Source: Gentiana macrophylla (lineage: Eukaryota > Streptophyta > Magnoliopsida > Gentianales > Gentianaceae). Taken from it: 64,000 bases of DNA. The first letter of the stretch is position 1; each line of letters starts with the position of its first letter. This document shows positions 41,638 through 54,168 of the stretch, one piece after another. The notes below the pieces were generated by a model. That model ran no database searches, was not told where the DNA came from, and saw only the letters and a list, made by a program, of their open reading frames with translations. The stretch covers positions 68,474,583 to 68,538,582 of the forward strand of contig CM047808.1 in the NCBI GenBank assembly GCA_026214975.1, read 5' to 3'. The position numbers and the translations under genes are program-made.

Positions 41638-42300
41638 TCAATCTTCCCACAAGCAGATTTTTAATGCCTTGTCATCTGAGGACCAGGTTTCTTCACCCTC
41701 AGGCAGCAACTCCTCAATAAGGACCGGTTCTGACATGGTATCTCCATTCGTTTCAGACGCGTAGCAGCTTCTCGCTTGATCCACATTGCCCATGATCTCC
41801 ACGAGGCCCTCAGCGGCCAAGAATCTTAAGCTATTATGCGTAAGTGATATGACTGCCCATAAACTGATCAATGAAGGGCGTCCTAAAATTATATTATAAA
41901 GGGATGGTGCCTTAACCACCACGTACTCACCTAGAAGAGTTCGGCCTAACGGGGGTTGGCCGAAGGTGGTGGGGAGGATAAGGGTGCCCTCTGAATAGAC
42001 TGGTGACCCGGAAAAACCGAAGAAGGGAGTAGTTACCGGGGTTAACTCAAAGCTATCAAATTGCATTATATGTAAACCCCACTTTCTGTGTCAATGCAAA
42101 TACGCCTTACCAGATTTCAACCCAACATGGCTTCGATCATGAGGCCACCGTTGTTAATTATCAGGGGGACATGATCTCCAATGTTGTAAGCCACCGCTTT
42201 GAGAAATCTTTGCCTTTTCTAGGGCGCTATGGTCCCGGAGTGTCGATCATCTTCTTGCATCATGACATGGGTGCCATACCCACCGGAGATGGTGTTTACG
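41638..42300 (-). pseudogene. Tat protease-like region directly after the 5' leader
   Basis: 41638-42066 encodes FELTPVTTPFFGFSGSPVYS, ILPTTFGQPPLG and KAPSLYNIILGRPSL, the Tat aspartic-protease-like domain. Upstream, at about 42080-42110, CIDTESGVYI stands where relatives have DTGSSVNIL, so the active-site Gly is changed. Only about 50 bp separate the PBS from sequence typical of the end of gag (VNTISGGYGTHVM). The gag capsid domain is therefore deleted. Confidence 0.75.
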
Positions 42301-42350
42301 CTCTTCATCTTCATGCAAATCCCACAAACAGATTATCCAAAAAAAGAAAC

Positions 42351-42366
42351 CATCCTTCTAGCGCCA
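42351..42366 (-). promoter_or_regulatory. Tat element primer binding site
   Basis: The minus strand reads TGGCGCTAGAAGGATG, a PBS form common in plant Tat elements, two bases inside the 5' LTR. Confidence 0.8.
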
Positions 42367-42368
42367 AT

Positions 42369-42583
42369 TGACATTCCCAAAAACCGTCTATATGAAATAT
42401 AGGCTCTTTCTCTTGGTGATAATCTAATGGAACCTGTAGAACCCTGAAAACAAAAAAAAGAGAGGGGTGGTTGTGTGATGTTTTTGTTGACTGCACTTGT
42501 TGATGATCAAGCTGCCTACGTATCGAATGCGGGGATTGGAATCAAGTCTTCATAGTTCCTTAGGGATTGTTTATATAGAGGGG
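42369..42583 (-). repeat. Tat element 5' LTR fragment, cut by copia 3
   Basis: Begins TGACATTCCCAAAAACCGTC and matches 26166-26381 of the 3' LTR to TATATAGAGGGG. There the copia 3 LTR begins. The 3' LTR continues CTTGTGCC at that point. Confidence 0.88.
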
Positions 42584-45500
42584 TGTTGGATCGTATGTGC
42601 GCAATATATATACTAGAGGGGGGTGAATAGGATATTATGGCTTTTTAAATTTTAATTAAGCTTTTTGGAGTTTAAATTAATTAACCTAATATTTATAATA
42701 AACTAGGCGGAAGATCTAGCTAAAATCAACGTGTATAGGTTAATGTTCCTGTGATCAAATCGATTAAGGATTTTAATGAGTTAAAACCTATCAATTTAGC
42801 ATGCAGCAATTTTAGTTTGTTTCTAATTTGATTCCAAAACACATACACTGATTTTGATAATTGTTTAAACTATCATACAATCCTTCGTGTCAAAATCAAA
42901 CACAGATACACAGGTTTCATTATATACTTTTGCAGTTACAGATTACAGTAGATCTTTAATACTGAAAGTAAGATACAAGATGGATAAGCTTGTTCTAACT
43001 TATTGAACCTTTTCAGATCACACTGTAGTGTATGAATCCTGATTTCCACAGTGATATAATCACTAGGATTCAGACACAGTTCTGTTTCTGAAAAATTCAA
43101 TACAATAGAACAGATACAACCTTTGTTTTCTTTTTCTAACCGAATTCTAAAAATCAAAACACATAGAGAAATTTAGCAACTTGAAAGCAAAAAGCAAAAT
43201 GATAACTTACTGATATGAACACACAGTTCAGGCTGTGAGATGACTGGTTCCAAAAACAAGCTTTAGCGCAATCCTAAAGCTCAAGCTGGATCCCCAGAAG
43301 ATATCACCACAACCTAGTCTCAATCTAGATTACTCAGATAAATCTGAATTAAGAGACAAACTTACAACTCAAAATAGATGTAAACTGATGTGTAAGAGAA
43401 GTAAACAATTTCGTAGATACAAGGCAATTTTAAGTAAATAAGAAAATGTTTGATCAGCTTGTTGCTAGATCAGTTTGTTATCATTGAGAATTTATAGGCA
43501 AGTAAATAGTAGATCATTTACTAAACCACTTTAAAAAATTGATATGCAATGAATGAGATTATTCAAAGGTCTGCCATTGGTTTTAAAAATAATAATAAGT
43601 GTTGTTGTATTCGAAAAAGACTGTTGAAAATATTTAGAGAAAACCTTTCAGATGCAGCATTGAAACAACACATAATAGTAAATGCACTGTATGGGAACAC
43701 AAACCGTTTACTTGACTTATTTACTTAGAATTTTGAAATCATAATAATACAGCAACAGACTTGTTATTTTAACATTATATATATATAGATACGGTGTGTA
43801 ATCATTTAGAGCAAGAAATTCATATGGATACTAAGTAAAGAATATATACATATATATACATATAAAAGCATAGAATTCTCAGTGTGGCAATAAGGAGAGT
43901 ATGATTGTGTCATGAATATAGATGTAGGTTCATAACACACTGAATCCGAAGGCACATGTAACCCGAAATTCTTCATCTCGGCTATATTGAATACAATCTG
44001 AGTTCATAACAGATGGGCATGAAGTATTTCATTTCAAAGATCAATACTCCAGATTTGACTCATAAATCACATGATTTCATTAAATCTTTAACCGAATGGG
44101 ACATGCAAGTGATGCAAGTGCTAATGAATCATCAATCAGGATTTTTTTACAATAGAACAAACATAGTACATAACCTGATCTCATCGTTTAATGACCTAGA
44201 GTAAAGTAAACAATATACTCATATTTAGTTTGTCAAAATTTGAGTCTGACATTTGCAGTGTTCAATTATTATACACATATTAGCAGAATACACAGATTTG
44301 GACCATCATCATAGATGTAACTAGATCCGACCCAAATATATTTATCTGAAAACTTTGACACACAACTAGTGACAAAACGAATCTTAATGCAGATATAGAT
44401 GACTCATTAATCAGAGCTGGTAAACGAGAAAGAGTCTAATTTCGTCATATTAACAAAATGCCTCATCTTTGATTACAAACTCAAATCGGCATAATACTCA
44501 AACTGACTCATCAATTAGGACTAGTATCATCAATCAACACATGATTTCTCATAAATATTGACTCGAAAATAAAAAGAAAAATAAAAATAACAAAGTCGTA
44601 GCTACATGACCCATATAATATAGAAAAAATCTAGACTTTATCTTTATGCAGGTATCGGCCGGAAACTCACCGGAGCAAAAGAAACGACACAGTATATTTT
44701 TTTATTATTATTTCGAAGCTATAAAGATGAGATAGCTTCTGATTCTTTTATCGAGCTACGAAGTGGGTGAACAAAACCATCTATTCTTTACGAGAGCATC
44801 AATTTAACGAGCTGGGCATTTCTCAACTGCAAATGATGAACAATTTCGGCTAAACAAGATTGCCGGATTTCATCTAAGATTCGCTCGGTCGAACAAGAAG
44901 GATATGAGATGAAGAGTTGGTGATTTGAGAGGCAAGAATGATATTAGGACATAGTGGAAATTAGGATAAGGATTTTGGGAATTGAGGAGGGGGGTTTCTT
45001 TTGTCTGAAAGAGGGAGAGAAGGAAAGAAAAGGGGTGATGCGGCTGCTTGTCTGAATGGGTATTTAGGGTTGGAGTAATATTTATATGATAGGGAAATAA
45101 TTCTAGTTGTACAAGAGGATGGGTAAATGGACGGGTTTTGGACTATGAGGCTGAATATTTTATGGGCTTATAATGGTGGGGCAATTTTGGGTAAGAAAAA
45201 AATGAGTAAAGGGACGAGGGCTGAATATTATTTGGAGATGGATTATGTTGTATTTGATAGTGCAAGGCTCAAGTGTATATGTAATTGCTTTAAAAAAAAT
45301 AGGAGTTGGACCTTGTAATTTGGAAGAAGCTGAGCCCAATTTTGCCATTAAAATGTATTGTCCATTACATAGTGTCACACCATATCATATAGAATGTGAT
45401 GATAAATTATATATCATACACACGTGTGTTTGAATCATTTATGATGTGTATTTCATGGTACCTGCAAAAAATAAAAATGACGTAGTAAGTCATACGACTT

Positions 45501-45595
45501 CTTGGCAGGGTTAGTTCACAGATAAATATATATGGCACGGAAATTAGATAATGTAAAATTAATCAAACCACAAATGGATTATTGTGGGCACAACA
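42584..45595 (-). repeat. Copia 3 3' LTR (about 3.0 kb)
   Basis: Plus-strand ends TGTTGG (42584) and CAACA (45591-45595), followed by a pyrimidine-rich tract as expected beside the PPT. The first 720 bp match 51298-52017. The remaining 2.3 kb has no partner in the window, so the full length, unusually long for a copia LTR, is not confirmed. A nested insertion inside it is possible, though I see no terminal repeats. Small ORFs in it (42936-43157, 45127-45318) are not considered genes. Confidence 0.7.
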
Positions 45596-45605
45596 ATTTC
45601 CCAAA

Positions 45606-45619
45606 AATTCTCCCCCTTC
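45606..45619 (-). promoter_or_regulatory. Copia 3 polypurine tract candidate
   Basis: The minus strand reads GAAGGGGGAGAATT close to the 3' LTR. A further AGGGGGAGC run lies near 45640-45665. Confidence 0.6.
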
Positions 45620-45665
45620 TGAATTATTTTACAAAATATCTACGCTCCCCCTAAATTGTAGCTCC

Positions 45666-45700
<35 letters not shown>
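45666..45700. repeat. (AT)n microsatellite in copia 3
   Basis: About 34 bases of alternating TA between the PPT and the end of the RNase H frame. Confidence 0.9.
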
Positions 45701-45704
<4 letters not shown>

Positions 45705-45742
45705 TCTCCCCCTAATTTTGAAAAAGGAATCAAAAGAAGGGT

Positions 45743-48010
45743 CTAAAGAGGAACCATACATAGGTCACTACGCAGCTTTTCGAACAAAGCATAGGGTAGA
45801 GGCTTCGTGAAAATGTGAGTGACTTGCTGCGCAGTAGGCACAAACTCTATAGATATCATACCATGGGTCACATGGCCTCGTATAAAATGATAACATATAT
45901 CTATATGTTTGGCATGAGAGTGCAATACCGGATCGCGGGACAAGTCTATGGCACTAGTGTTGTCACAGTAGACTGTCACGCATGGTATAGTAATACCGAA
46001 ATCAACAAGCTGCTGTTTGATCCATAAAAGCTGGGCACAACAATTACTTAAAGCAACATACTTGGCCTTAGTGGTGCGCAAAGAAACACTAGGCTACTTC
46101 TTGGAGAACCACGAGATGAATCTATTGCCCAAGAAATGGCACGTGCCACTAGTGCTTTTGCGTTCCACACGGAAACCTCCATAGTCGGCATCACTATATG
46201 CGAGTAGTGTGAATGGTGTAGATGTGGCATAAAATAGACTCAGTGTGGGGGTGTGCCTAAGATAGCGAAAGATTTGTTTGACTGCTCCAATGTGTGACAT
46301 CTTAGGGTTTGCTTGGAATCGTGCACATAGACAAACGGCAAACATAATATCAGCTCTGAAAGTAGTCAAATAAAGCAAGGAGCCTATCATGGATCTATAA
46401 AGGTGTTGGTCAAAAGGTTGGCCATCTTCATCCGCAGTCAGCCTGACAGATGAGGTCATAGGCGTGCTTGCAGGCATAAGTGTGTCAAACTTGAATTTAG
46501 TGAGCACGTCTTTAATGTATTTGGTTTGACTAAGATGTGTTCTAGAGGGATTTTGTTTGATTTGTAGACCAAGGGAGAAAGTGAGCTCTCCCATGGCCGA
46601 CATCTCAAATTTAGACTTCATTAATGTCTCAAACTCGGTGCATAGGTCGGGATTGGTGGAGCCAAAAATAATATCATCTACACATACCTGAGAAATTAGG
46701 ATATCTGAACCAGATTTCTTAACGAATAGAGTATTATCTACTCTACTCCTAGAGAAACCATGTTCCAGTAACATAGATGATTGCCGGTCGTACCAGGCTC
46801 GGGGGGCTTGCTTCAAGCCATAAAGTGCCTTCTTGTGACGGTAAACATAATCTCGGTGAAATTTATCCTCAAAACCCGGAGGTTGATGAACATACACTTC
46901 CTCATTGATAAGACCGTTCAAAAATGCACTCTTAACGTCCATATGGAATAGCTTTAGGTCAAAAGTAGATGCAAACGCTATAAGTAAGCGAATGGCTTCA
47001 AGCCGAGCGACTGGAACAAAGGTCTCATCGTAGTCGATGCCTTCCTCTTGGCAATACCCTTGTGCCACCAGTCGGGCCTTATTCTGAACGAATTCCCCGT
47101 TTTCATCCATTTTATTCCTAAAGACCCATCTGGTTCCTATAGTGCGTGTCTTGGGAGGTAAAGGGACTAGTTCCCATACATCATTTCTTTCGAAATGATG
47201 TAACTCCTCTTGCATGGCTATCACCCAATCCGTGTCTACTAGTGCTTCTTTTATATTTTTAGGTTCAATTAAAGATACTAAAGCAGTAAAAGGAGGGAGA
47301 AGTGTGGACCGACGAGTGGATACACCAGCAATGGGATCTACAAAGATTATATCCGAAGTAAGAGCTCTATCCCAAGTGCGTTTTCGTGTAGGAGCAGGCT
47401 GCTCAATGTTTTCAGTATGTTGTTCACCATGGGGTTCACCATTTGCTAAGGTTTCATCACCCATGGGTCTGATTTCAGTAATAGGAGCCTCAGGAGTAGG
47501 AGTTTCAGGAATCTCCGGGCTTACTTCATTTGTGGCCGGCGGAAGAAACTCAAACTCGGAACAATCTGTAAGCTTAGCCTTTTCTAATAATTCTTTAATT
47601 CCTTCCACATTAATACACGCATTAGTCAGGGAATTTGATTCGTTAAAAGAAAAATGTATGGACTCAGAAACGCGTCGTGAAACCGGATCATAGCATCTAT
47701 ATGCCCGTGAGGTTTCCGAATAACCCACGAATATGCATTCGGTGGACTTAGATGCAAATTTATCCAAGTTTCCCTTATCGTTTAAGACAAAACATTTTGA
47801 CCCGAAAACATGGAAATAGTTTATTTCAGGTGGTCGGTTCCTAAGAATCTCGTAGGGAGTCTTGTGCAAGGTCTTTCGAATAGATAATCTGTTAATATTA
47901 TAACAGGCACAAGAGACCACTTCGGTCCATAGGAAACGAGGCACATTGAACTCGTTTAGCATCGTTCGTGCCGACTCTTGGAGAGAGCGATTTTTACGCT
48001 TAAAAACCAC
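45743..48010 (-). pseudogene. Copia 3 integrase C-terminus, RT and RNase H
   Basis: A 638-codon frame runs from 48010 to 46094: integrase end ([37 protein letters not shown]), an acidic Pro-rich linker (about 47360-47600), RT ([59 protein letters not shown]) with the catalytic box [10 protein letters not shown], where Tyr of YVDD is Cys, then [18 protein letters not shown] of RNase H and [12 protein letters not shown] then interrupts. RNase H continues at 45743-46081 (KAKYVALSNCCAQLLWIKQQ, SHAKHIDICYHFIRGHV, FTKPLPYALFEKLRSDL). One stop apart from that, so RT-RNase H is nearly intact. Confidence 0.92.
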
Positions 48011-48890
48011 GTTTTGTTGTGGAGTTTTAGGAGAAGGAAACTCATGTCGAATATCGGAGTATTCAAAAAACTAAATGAGTTCCGCATCAATGAATTCTCC
48101 GCCTCTATCGCTCCGGACAGTCACAACAGATATATCAAAAGTATTTTGTAATTGCTTCACCAGAGTTTCAAATGACGTAGCACTGTCACTCTTGTGAGTA
48201 AAGAACAGAACCCATGTGTATCAGGAGTAATCATCTACAAGTACGAGGGTATACGAATTCCCTCCAAGGCTTCGAAAATGACTTGGGCTAAACATATCGA
48301 CATGCAAGAGTTCAAGTGTGCGTGGTGATGTCTTGTTTGGATTTGAAAGAAGTCTTTGTTTGTTTTCCTTTGATGCAAGGCTCACAAAACTTCAAGTCTT
48401 TCAAGTCAAACTTTGGTAGTCCACGAATTAGATTTTGGCTAACCAATTTCTACATGGTGGAGATACCAACGTGTCCTAGGCGTCGATGCCATAGATTAAA
48501 ATTGTCATTCTCAGAGACAAGACAAGATATTGGACGATCCGGAAGCTTATCAAGTTCGATCGTATATATATTGTCCTCACGATGACTAGACAAAAGAAGC
48601 TTACCAGACATATCTTTTATCTTGCATGTAATTTTGTCGAATGTAATTTCTAGATCGGAATCACTAAGTTGGGAGATGCTTAAAAGATTATGAGTTAAAT
48701 TGTTTACAAAATACACGTTGTTTATGATGAGGAATTCAGGGTTACCAATTGATCCTTGACCAAGGATCTTTCCTTTAGAGCTATCACCAAAAGTGACAGA
48801 GCCTCCTTTGGATTTGGGTTCATATGTTCGAAAGAGTGTGAAGTGTCCGGTCATGTGCCTAGAACAACCGCTGTCTAGCACACATTAATT
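48003..48890 (-). pseudogene. Copia 3 protease end, GAG-pre-integrase and integrase core
   Basis: 48450-48881 encodes LDSGCSRHMTGHFTLFRTYE (protease DSG), then LTHNLLSISQLSDSDLEI and NLWHRRLGHVGISTM of the GAG-pre-integrase region. The core from 48450 to 48010 is broken by stops, including one near 48073. The last catalytic position reads [11 protein letters not shown] at 48000-48030 where relatives have NGVVERKNRSL, so the catalytic Glu is Lys. The integrase is inactive on two counts. Confidence 0.85.
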
Positions 48891-50823
48891 TGGATTCTTC
48901 ATGGTCTTTGTTTATGGCAAACCTGCAACCAAAGAGTAGTTGAGGTCCCCTTTAGTCTTTTGGGTCCTTAATGGTTAGTATTCACGGAATCCTTCCTCAC
49001 CCATACTTGTTTGACTTTGGGTACCCATATCTTCTTAATCTTGGGTTTATGTGTTGGTCTAGATCCATAGGAACTAGAGGGCTGATCATAAGCCAAAATA
49101 AGACCCATATGGATAGTGGGGCTGGTCATAGTGATATTGTGGTTGAAATTTTTATATGAATTATAAGACACTCGTGGTTTAACATAGGTGTAGTTCGGTG
49201 CTTGATGTATCCCATAATCATGGTTCATACGTAGAGCATAGTTCGTTTGACGAGAGGTAGTCTGTCGAGTTGGACTCCTTGAGTACCTCTGGTCATACTT
49301 GTATGCGTGTTTGGGAGCTTTTGTGTGCTGTTTATAAAAACGTTTGGGGGAAAGGGGTCTGGTGTTCTTTAAGGCAATTGGCCTTGGTTCCAAGATCTTT
49401 TCTTTGAGCTTCAAGTCTTTGAGAAGAGTTGCCTTGTAAGAAGTCTCATACCCACAGACTATTGGCCCCTTCTATAACCCTTGAATGGTTTTCTTGAGTG
49501 TAATAGACTCAGTTTTTAGAGAAGCATTTTCCAACTCAAGATCTTGGTATTTCAGCTCAAGTGAACTTAAAGAATTAATTAATTGGAGGATTTGATCCTT
49601 ATTTCACAAAATAATATCTTGTAAGTGTTCATTTTTCCTTTTAACATTTAAGTTTTCGATAGCCAATTTTTCATTTAATTCATACAACTCATCATTTGTG
49701 AATGATGGATTAGACAAAATCTCATCCGTGTCATTAGTGGTCTGAGAGTATGCCATAAGAGCAACATTTGCTTTCTCACTCTTTTCAGAGTCAGATTCAG
49801 CAGCGTTGTTGTCCGAACTATCAGACCAAGCGGCTAAAGCAGGTTTTACTTTCTTTTTATTATCAAAAACAGGTTTGGATTTATTTTCAGATTTAGGCTT
49901 ATGATTTAGACATTCATTGGCAATATGCCCCTTTTGCTGACATTCATTGCAACGGACATCGGAACCCCTTTTGGCTTTGCCTTTTTGGGATTTAAGTTCA
50001 AATTGTGAACCCTTATTAAACTTGAAGAATTTCTTGAGTTGTGAACCATAAGTGCGTGATCTTCATTATCACTCTCACTTTCGGTAGTCTCAGGTTCAGT
50101 GGGCTGGGATTTGGCCTTGAGTGCCACTCCCTTAGTCTCGGGCTTAGTATGTCTGTAAGAGGACATCATGCTCTCGTGCACAAGCAATGAGCCAATAAGT
50201 TCATCCTTTTTCTGAGTGTTCAAATCCTTAGCCTGTTGACCATGGCGTCCCATTCTTGGGGGCAGGCTTCTAAGGATCTTTTGCACAATCTTTTTGGATT
50301 TAAAGGTTTTACCTAGTGTTGAAAGTGTAGTGATAATATCAGTGAATCAGGTATCCATGTCACTGATTGTCTCATTTAAACCCATCCTAAATGATTCATA
50401 TGCAAACATGAGTTGGTTAATTTTATTATCCTTAACTTGATTATTACCCTCATGATGCATTTGGAGATGATCCCAAATATCTTTAGCAGTTTTACAGTCT
50501 AAGACATATTTTCCCTCAGCTGGACTTAAAGCATTAACAAGGATAGAAATAGCCTTAGAATTGAGGGTCATCTTTCGATACTCCTCATCATCTAATTCTT
50601 CTCTTTCCTTCTTAACTTGCACTAACACACCCTCATCTCTACCTTCCTTAGTAGGGACAAAGGGTCCATCCACTATAATGAACCATAGTCGGATGTCCAT
50701 TGCCTCTACATGGAGTTGCATAGCCCTCTTCCACTGAATATACCCAGTACCATCAAAGTAGGGAGGTCTTACCAATGATAAGCCCTCACGTGGTGGTGCC
50801 TGCTTATAGTTCATGGAAGCCAT
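48891..50823 (-). pseudogene. Copia 3 gag and spacer
   Basis: ATG at 50823 (MASMNYKQAPPREGLSLVRP). The capsid-like part is PPYFDGTGYIQWKRAMQLHV and LDCKTAKDIWDHLQMHHEGN, up to a TGA at 50347. The frame changes at 49906-50286 (LRSLPPRMGRHGQQAKDLNT). The single CCHC knuckle CNECQQKGHIANEC is at about 49908-49950 in yet another frame. The spacer 48968-49414 is Tyr, Pro and Lys-rich. Stops and at least three frame changes. Confidence 0.85.
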
Positions 50824-51281
50824 TTAATTCATTCTAGGCGTTTAGATGATAATGAAATGTAATACAATGCAAGTCAATGCACATAACACTAATGTAGTGA
50901 TACAATGCAGATTACAATGCCGGATTCAAATAAGATATAACAAAGATCTCAGATTCGATATTGTGTTGCAAGTGGTGTGTGAATAGTCTAAGTACTTAGT
51001 TGTTTGTAGAAAATAAAAATGCGGTCAGAAACGAAATACTGAATCTAAGATTCAGTCCAAATTGAGACTTAGCAGATTTATTTTTCAAAACTAAAGCACA
51101 GATACAACACCTGCAGATAGCACAGTTCAGTAGGCAGCAATTCAGCAGCTATAACACAGCAAACACAGAGCAAATATGCAGTATTTAGCAGATTATTTCA
51201 TAGAAGCAAATTTTAGCAAAATAGCAGGTTTTTAACACAGTAATTCAGCAGGCAGAAACAGGATTTGATTCACAAGAAACC
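50824..51281. other. Copia 3 untranslated leader
   Basis: Between the PBS and the gag start. Rich in CAGCA and AACACAG motifs; no ORF. Confidence 0.6.
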
Positions 51282-51295
51282 AAGCTTTGATACCA
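51282..51295 (-). promoter_or_regulatory. Copia 3 primer binding site
   Basis: The minus strand reads TGGTATCAAAGCTT two bases inside the 5' LTR, matching initiator tRNA-Met complement except for one base in the first twelve. Confidence 0.9.
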
Positions 51296-51297
51296 CT

Positions 51298-52017
51298 TGT
51301 TGGATCGTATATGCGCAATATATATCATAGAGGGGGGTGAATAGGATATTACGGCTTTTTAAATTTTAATTAAGCTTTTTGGAGTTTAAATTAATTAACC
51401 TAATATTGATAATAAACTAGGAAGAAGATCTAGCTAAAATCAACGTGAATAGGTTAATGTTCTTGTGATCAAATCGATTAAGGATTTTAATGAGTCAAAA
51501 CCTATCAATTTAGCATGCAGCAATTTAAGTGTGTTTCTAATTTGATTCCAAAACACATACAATGATTTTGATAGATGTTTAAACTGTCAAACAATCCTAT
51601 GTGTCAAAATCAAACACAGATACACAGGTTTCACTATATACTTTTGCAGTTATACATTACAGTATATCTTCAATACTGAAAGTAAGATACAAGATGGATA
51701 AGCTTGTTCTAACTTATTGAACCTTTTCAGATCACAATGTAGTGTATGAATCCTGATTTCCATAGTGATATAATCACTAACATTCAGACACATTTCTATT
51801 TCTAAAAAATTCAATACAATAGAACAGATACAACCTTCGTTTTCTTTTTCTAACCAAATTCTAAACATCAAAACACACAGAAATTTAGCAACTTGAAATC
51901 AAAAAGCAAAACGAGAACTTACTGATATGAATACACAGTTCAGGCTGTGAGATAACTGGTGCCAGAAACAAACTTTAGTGCAATCCTAAAGCTCAAGTTG
52001 GATCTCCAGAATATATC
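51298..52017 (-). repeat. Copia 3 5' LTR, visible part
   Basis: Begins TGTTGGATCGTATATGCGC and runs parallel to 42584-43300 until CCAGAATATATC, where the Athila-type LTR begins. Confidence 0.92.
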
Positions 52018-53592
52018 TGATGACGGTCAAAATATACTCGTAAAAGTCATCAACGTTATCCTTAAATCGAGCTTAATAATATATATTTTATATTAAATCA
52101 CATGTTTATATTGTTTATTTAAGGTTATGTGATTTATAGAATATAATTTGGTACTTATCTATTTTTATTATTAAAATAAGATTTACTGTGCGATAATTAT
52201 TGATTTTATAGATTACCGCGAATCGGAGGATATCTACCAACAAAGAAAGTAAATCTCAAGATAAATCGGAGCATAATCGGATTGCATAAATTATAAATAT
52301 CGTAGTAGCACGAAGAGTGGAGTAAGGAACAAGAAAAGCCAGTGAGCCAATCAGAAGCCAGTCAGCTTGCTGGCAGCGAGCCCATGATTCATTGGGGGCG
52401 AGTTCGTGAAATCTTGAGGATCGACTGAGGGTTATCTCTACACGTCTTAGGGTTTTTGAATCTATCTTTAGGTCGGACTAAACTCCTATATAAAGGCCTG
52501 AGCACGAATTTTATTAGCAACACTTTATAATACCTTAGATTATGCTTTAGAAATTACAACACTACATCATTGTTTTATTATTTTATATGATGTTTCTTCA
52601 TCACGGAGGCGATGGATTCATCGATTAGAGATTGCATTGAAGGATCGGAGGACCTTCCATATACGAGGTTAATGACTATCCAAATATGTCATTTTTATTC
52701 GTAGATCTATTTTATTTCGTTATAGAGTAGTCGTTTGTGTATTGATTTCGTGATGTAGTTAATTAACAAACTCATATTCATATAGATCTAAGCCGTACGA
52801 AGGCGTTTTATGAGAAAATTCTAGAGTCACTAGTCTAGATCTACCATGGTCTATATGGTTAGATCTAGCCATCAAGATTCTAGTAATTTTCTATGAACGA
52901 CTTCGGCTACGTCGTGCTTTCTGTTTTTCATATACACATGTAATAGATCTGGCCAATTTGTTACATCGTTCTTATAAATTAATATGAATATTTTGAAAAT
53001 TGCCATGTTAAATATGACATAAGTTAGCTGATCGTTTAGGAGGTGTGCCAACCCGTCCACGGTGGTTGCCTAGACGAGGTGACGATTTTAGATTGGCATC
53101 CCTAGTTTAGTATAGCGTGCTTGTTATATGATGTTCTATCCTGTCCAAGGAAGGATTCGTACTTAAGCATAGGGATCTTCTATCCGTTCACGAATTAGAT
53201 CCAGTTTAGGGGATGACTCCCGTAGCCAAAATATAATCAACCTTAACGTCTTTTCTGTCTTGGCTTAGATATACATATATGGGGGAGTAATTACTACTAG
53301 CATAATCAATACCGTTTGTTAGAGTCTTATAAAACCATAAAAATGAGTGTTTAGTGTCTTGTGTCGTATTGTTAGTCTTTGTGTTTTCTATCGTGTCAAC
53401 CTTTATCTCTACATTATAGTTGGTCGTAGACCGCCCTTTAATCTATTTTTAGTTTAATAACGTTGTACTTGTTTAAGCCGAGTCTCTATGGGATCGACCT
53501 CGACTCTATCTAGCTATACTATGATTGAACCTAGTTCTCTTGCTAGTTGGTAATTTAGGTATCAAGTTATTTTTATAACTTGACCGTCATCA
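52018..53592 (+). repeat. Athila-type 5' LTR (1575 bp)
   Basis: Starts TGATGACGGTCAA and ends TTGACCGTCATCA, a perfect 13-bp inverted repeat, longer than the few bases usual at LTR ends. Confidence 0.9.
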
Positions 53593-53598
53593 ACTTTT

Positions 53599-53616
53599 TG
53601 GTGCCGTTGTCGGGGA
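53599..53616 (+). promoter_or_regulatory. Athila-type primer binding site (tRNA-Asp)
   Basis: TGGTGCCGTTGTCGGGGA, two transitions away from TGGCGCCGTTGCCGGGGA, the PBS of Athila elements. Both changes are C to T. Confidence 0.88.
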
Positions 53617-54168
53617 CTCGTCTCATTAAATCAAGTATAGCTTATTTTATTAAAAGTAGATTCGTAAATATTGTGTATAGTGTATGTTCAATTAGTTTTT
53701 GTAGCATAGAATTAACCTGTTAGTGTCGTAGAACAAATATGGACAGTTTCCCAGAATCAACTAGGCTCATTTGGCAAATGAGCAGTGTCGCTCATTGGGA
53801 GCCACCGCTTTTCTATGCAGTTTTTGTTCTGTTTTGTTCTAAACGCTGTCTGCTTTGTGTTTTTATGTTTTTCGTATTTTTAGAGTCTACTTTTGTCTCG
53901 TTAATTAGTGAGTCTAGTTAAAGGCCTAGCCTTTAAGGTTTTTAATTGTTTAATTATTATGTTTCATATAGAGTCAGTTTTATTTTTGTTCCTTTTAGAG
54001 TCTCGCCAAAGGCAGTAGCCTTGGCGTATTTTATTTGTTTATTGTTGTTTTTGTCTTGCAAATTTAAGAAAAAAACAAACAAACAAACAAGCTACCCAAA
54101 TTTCTAAGGATCCAAACGAAGAGCAAGGCGAGGAAAAATCTGAAGGAGCACATCAATCTGACTCAGAC
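53617..54168 (+). other. Athila-type 5' leader
   Basis: No supported gene. Contains a small ORF (53739-53921) of unconvincing composition and an AAACAAACAAACAAAC run near 54072. Confidence 0.6.

Larger units (their letters stand above)
26166..42583 (-). mobile_element. Ty3/gypsy Tat-lineage element, gag deleted, carrying an antisense ORF
   Basis: Minus-strand order from the right: 5' LTR fragment, PBS (TGGCGCTAGAAGG), protease-like region, RT, RNase H, integrase, an 88-bp tandem array, an antisense ORF (plus strand), PPT and 3' LTR. An antisense ORF with the putative gypsy-type transposon domain (PF04195-like) between pol and the 3' LTR is a known trait of Tat elements. Copia 2 (27752-36185) sits inside it. 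Copia 3 cuts its 5' LTR at 42584, so the rest of that LTR lies outside the window. Dense with stops, so old. Confidence 0.85.
42584..52017 (-). mobile_element. Ty1/copia element 3 (SIRE-like), 5' LTR cut by an Athila-type element
   Basis: Minus-strand order: 5' LTR start (51298-52017, interrupted at 52018), PBS, gag from ATG 50823, CCHC, protease, integrase, RT, RNase H, PPT, 3' LTR (42584-45595). The two LTRs match for about 720 bp from TGTTGGATCG. Inserted in the Tat 5' LTR. The remainder of the 5' LTR and its target duplication lie to the right of the window. A different family from copia 1 and 2 by LTR sequence. Confidence 0.9.

Noticed and set aside
46094..48010. Autonomous copia element 3
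   Set aside because: The 638-codon frame is long, but integrase has lost its catalytic Glu and carries stops, gag is frameshifted, and RNase H has a stop.
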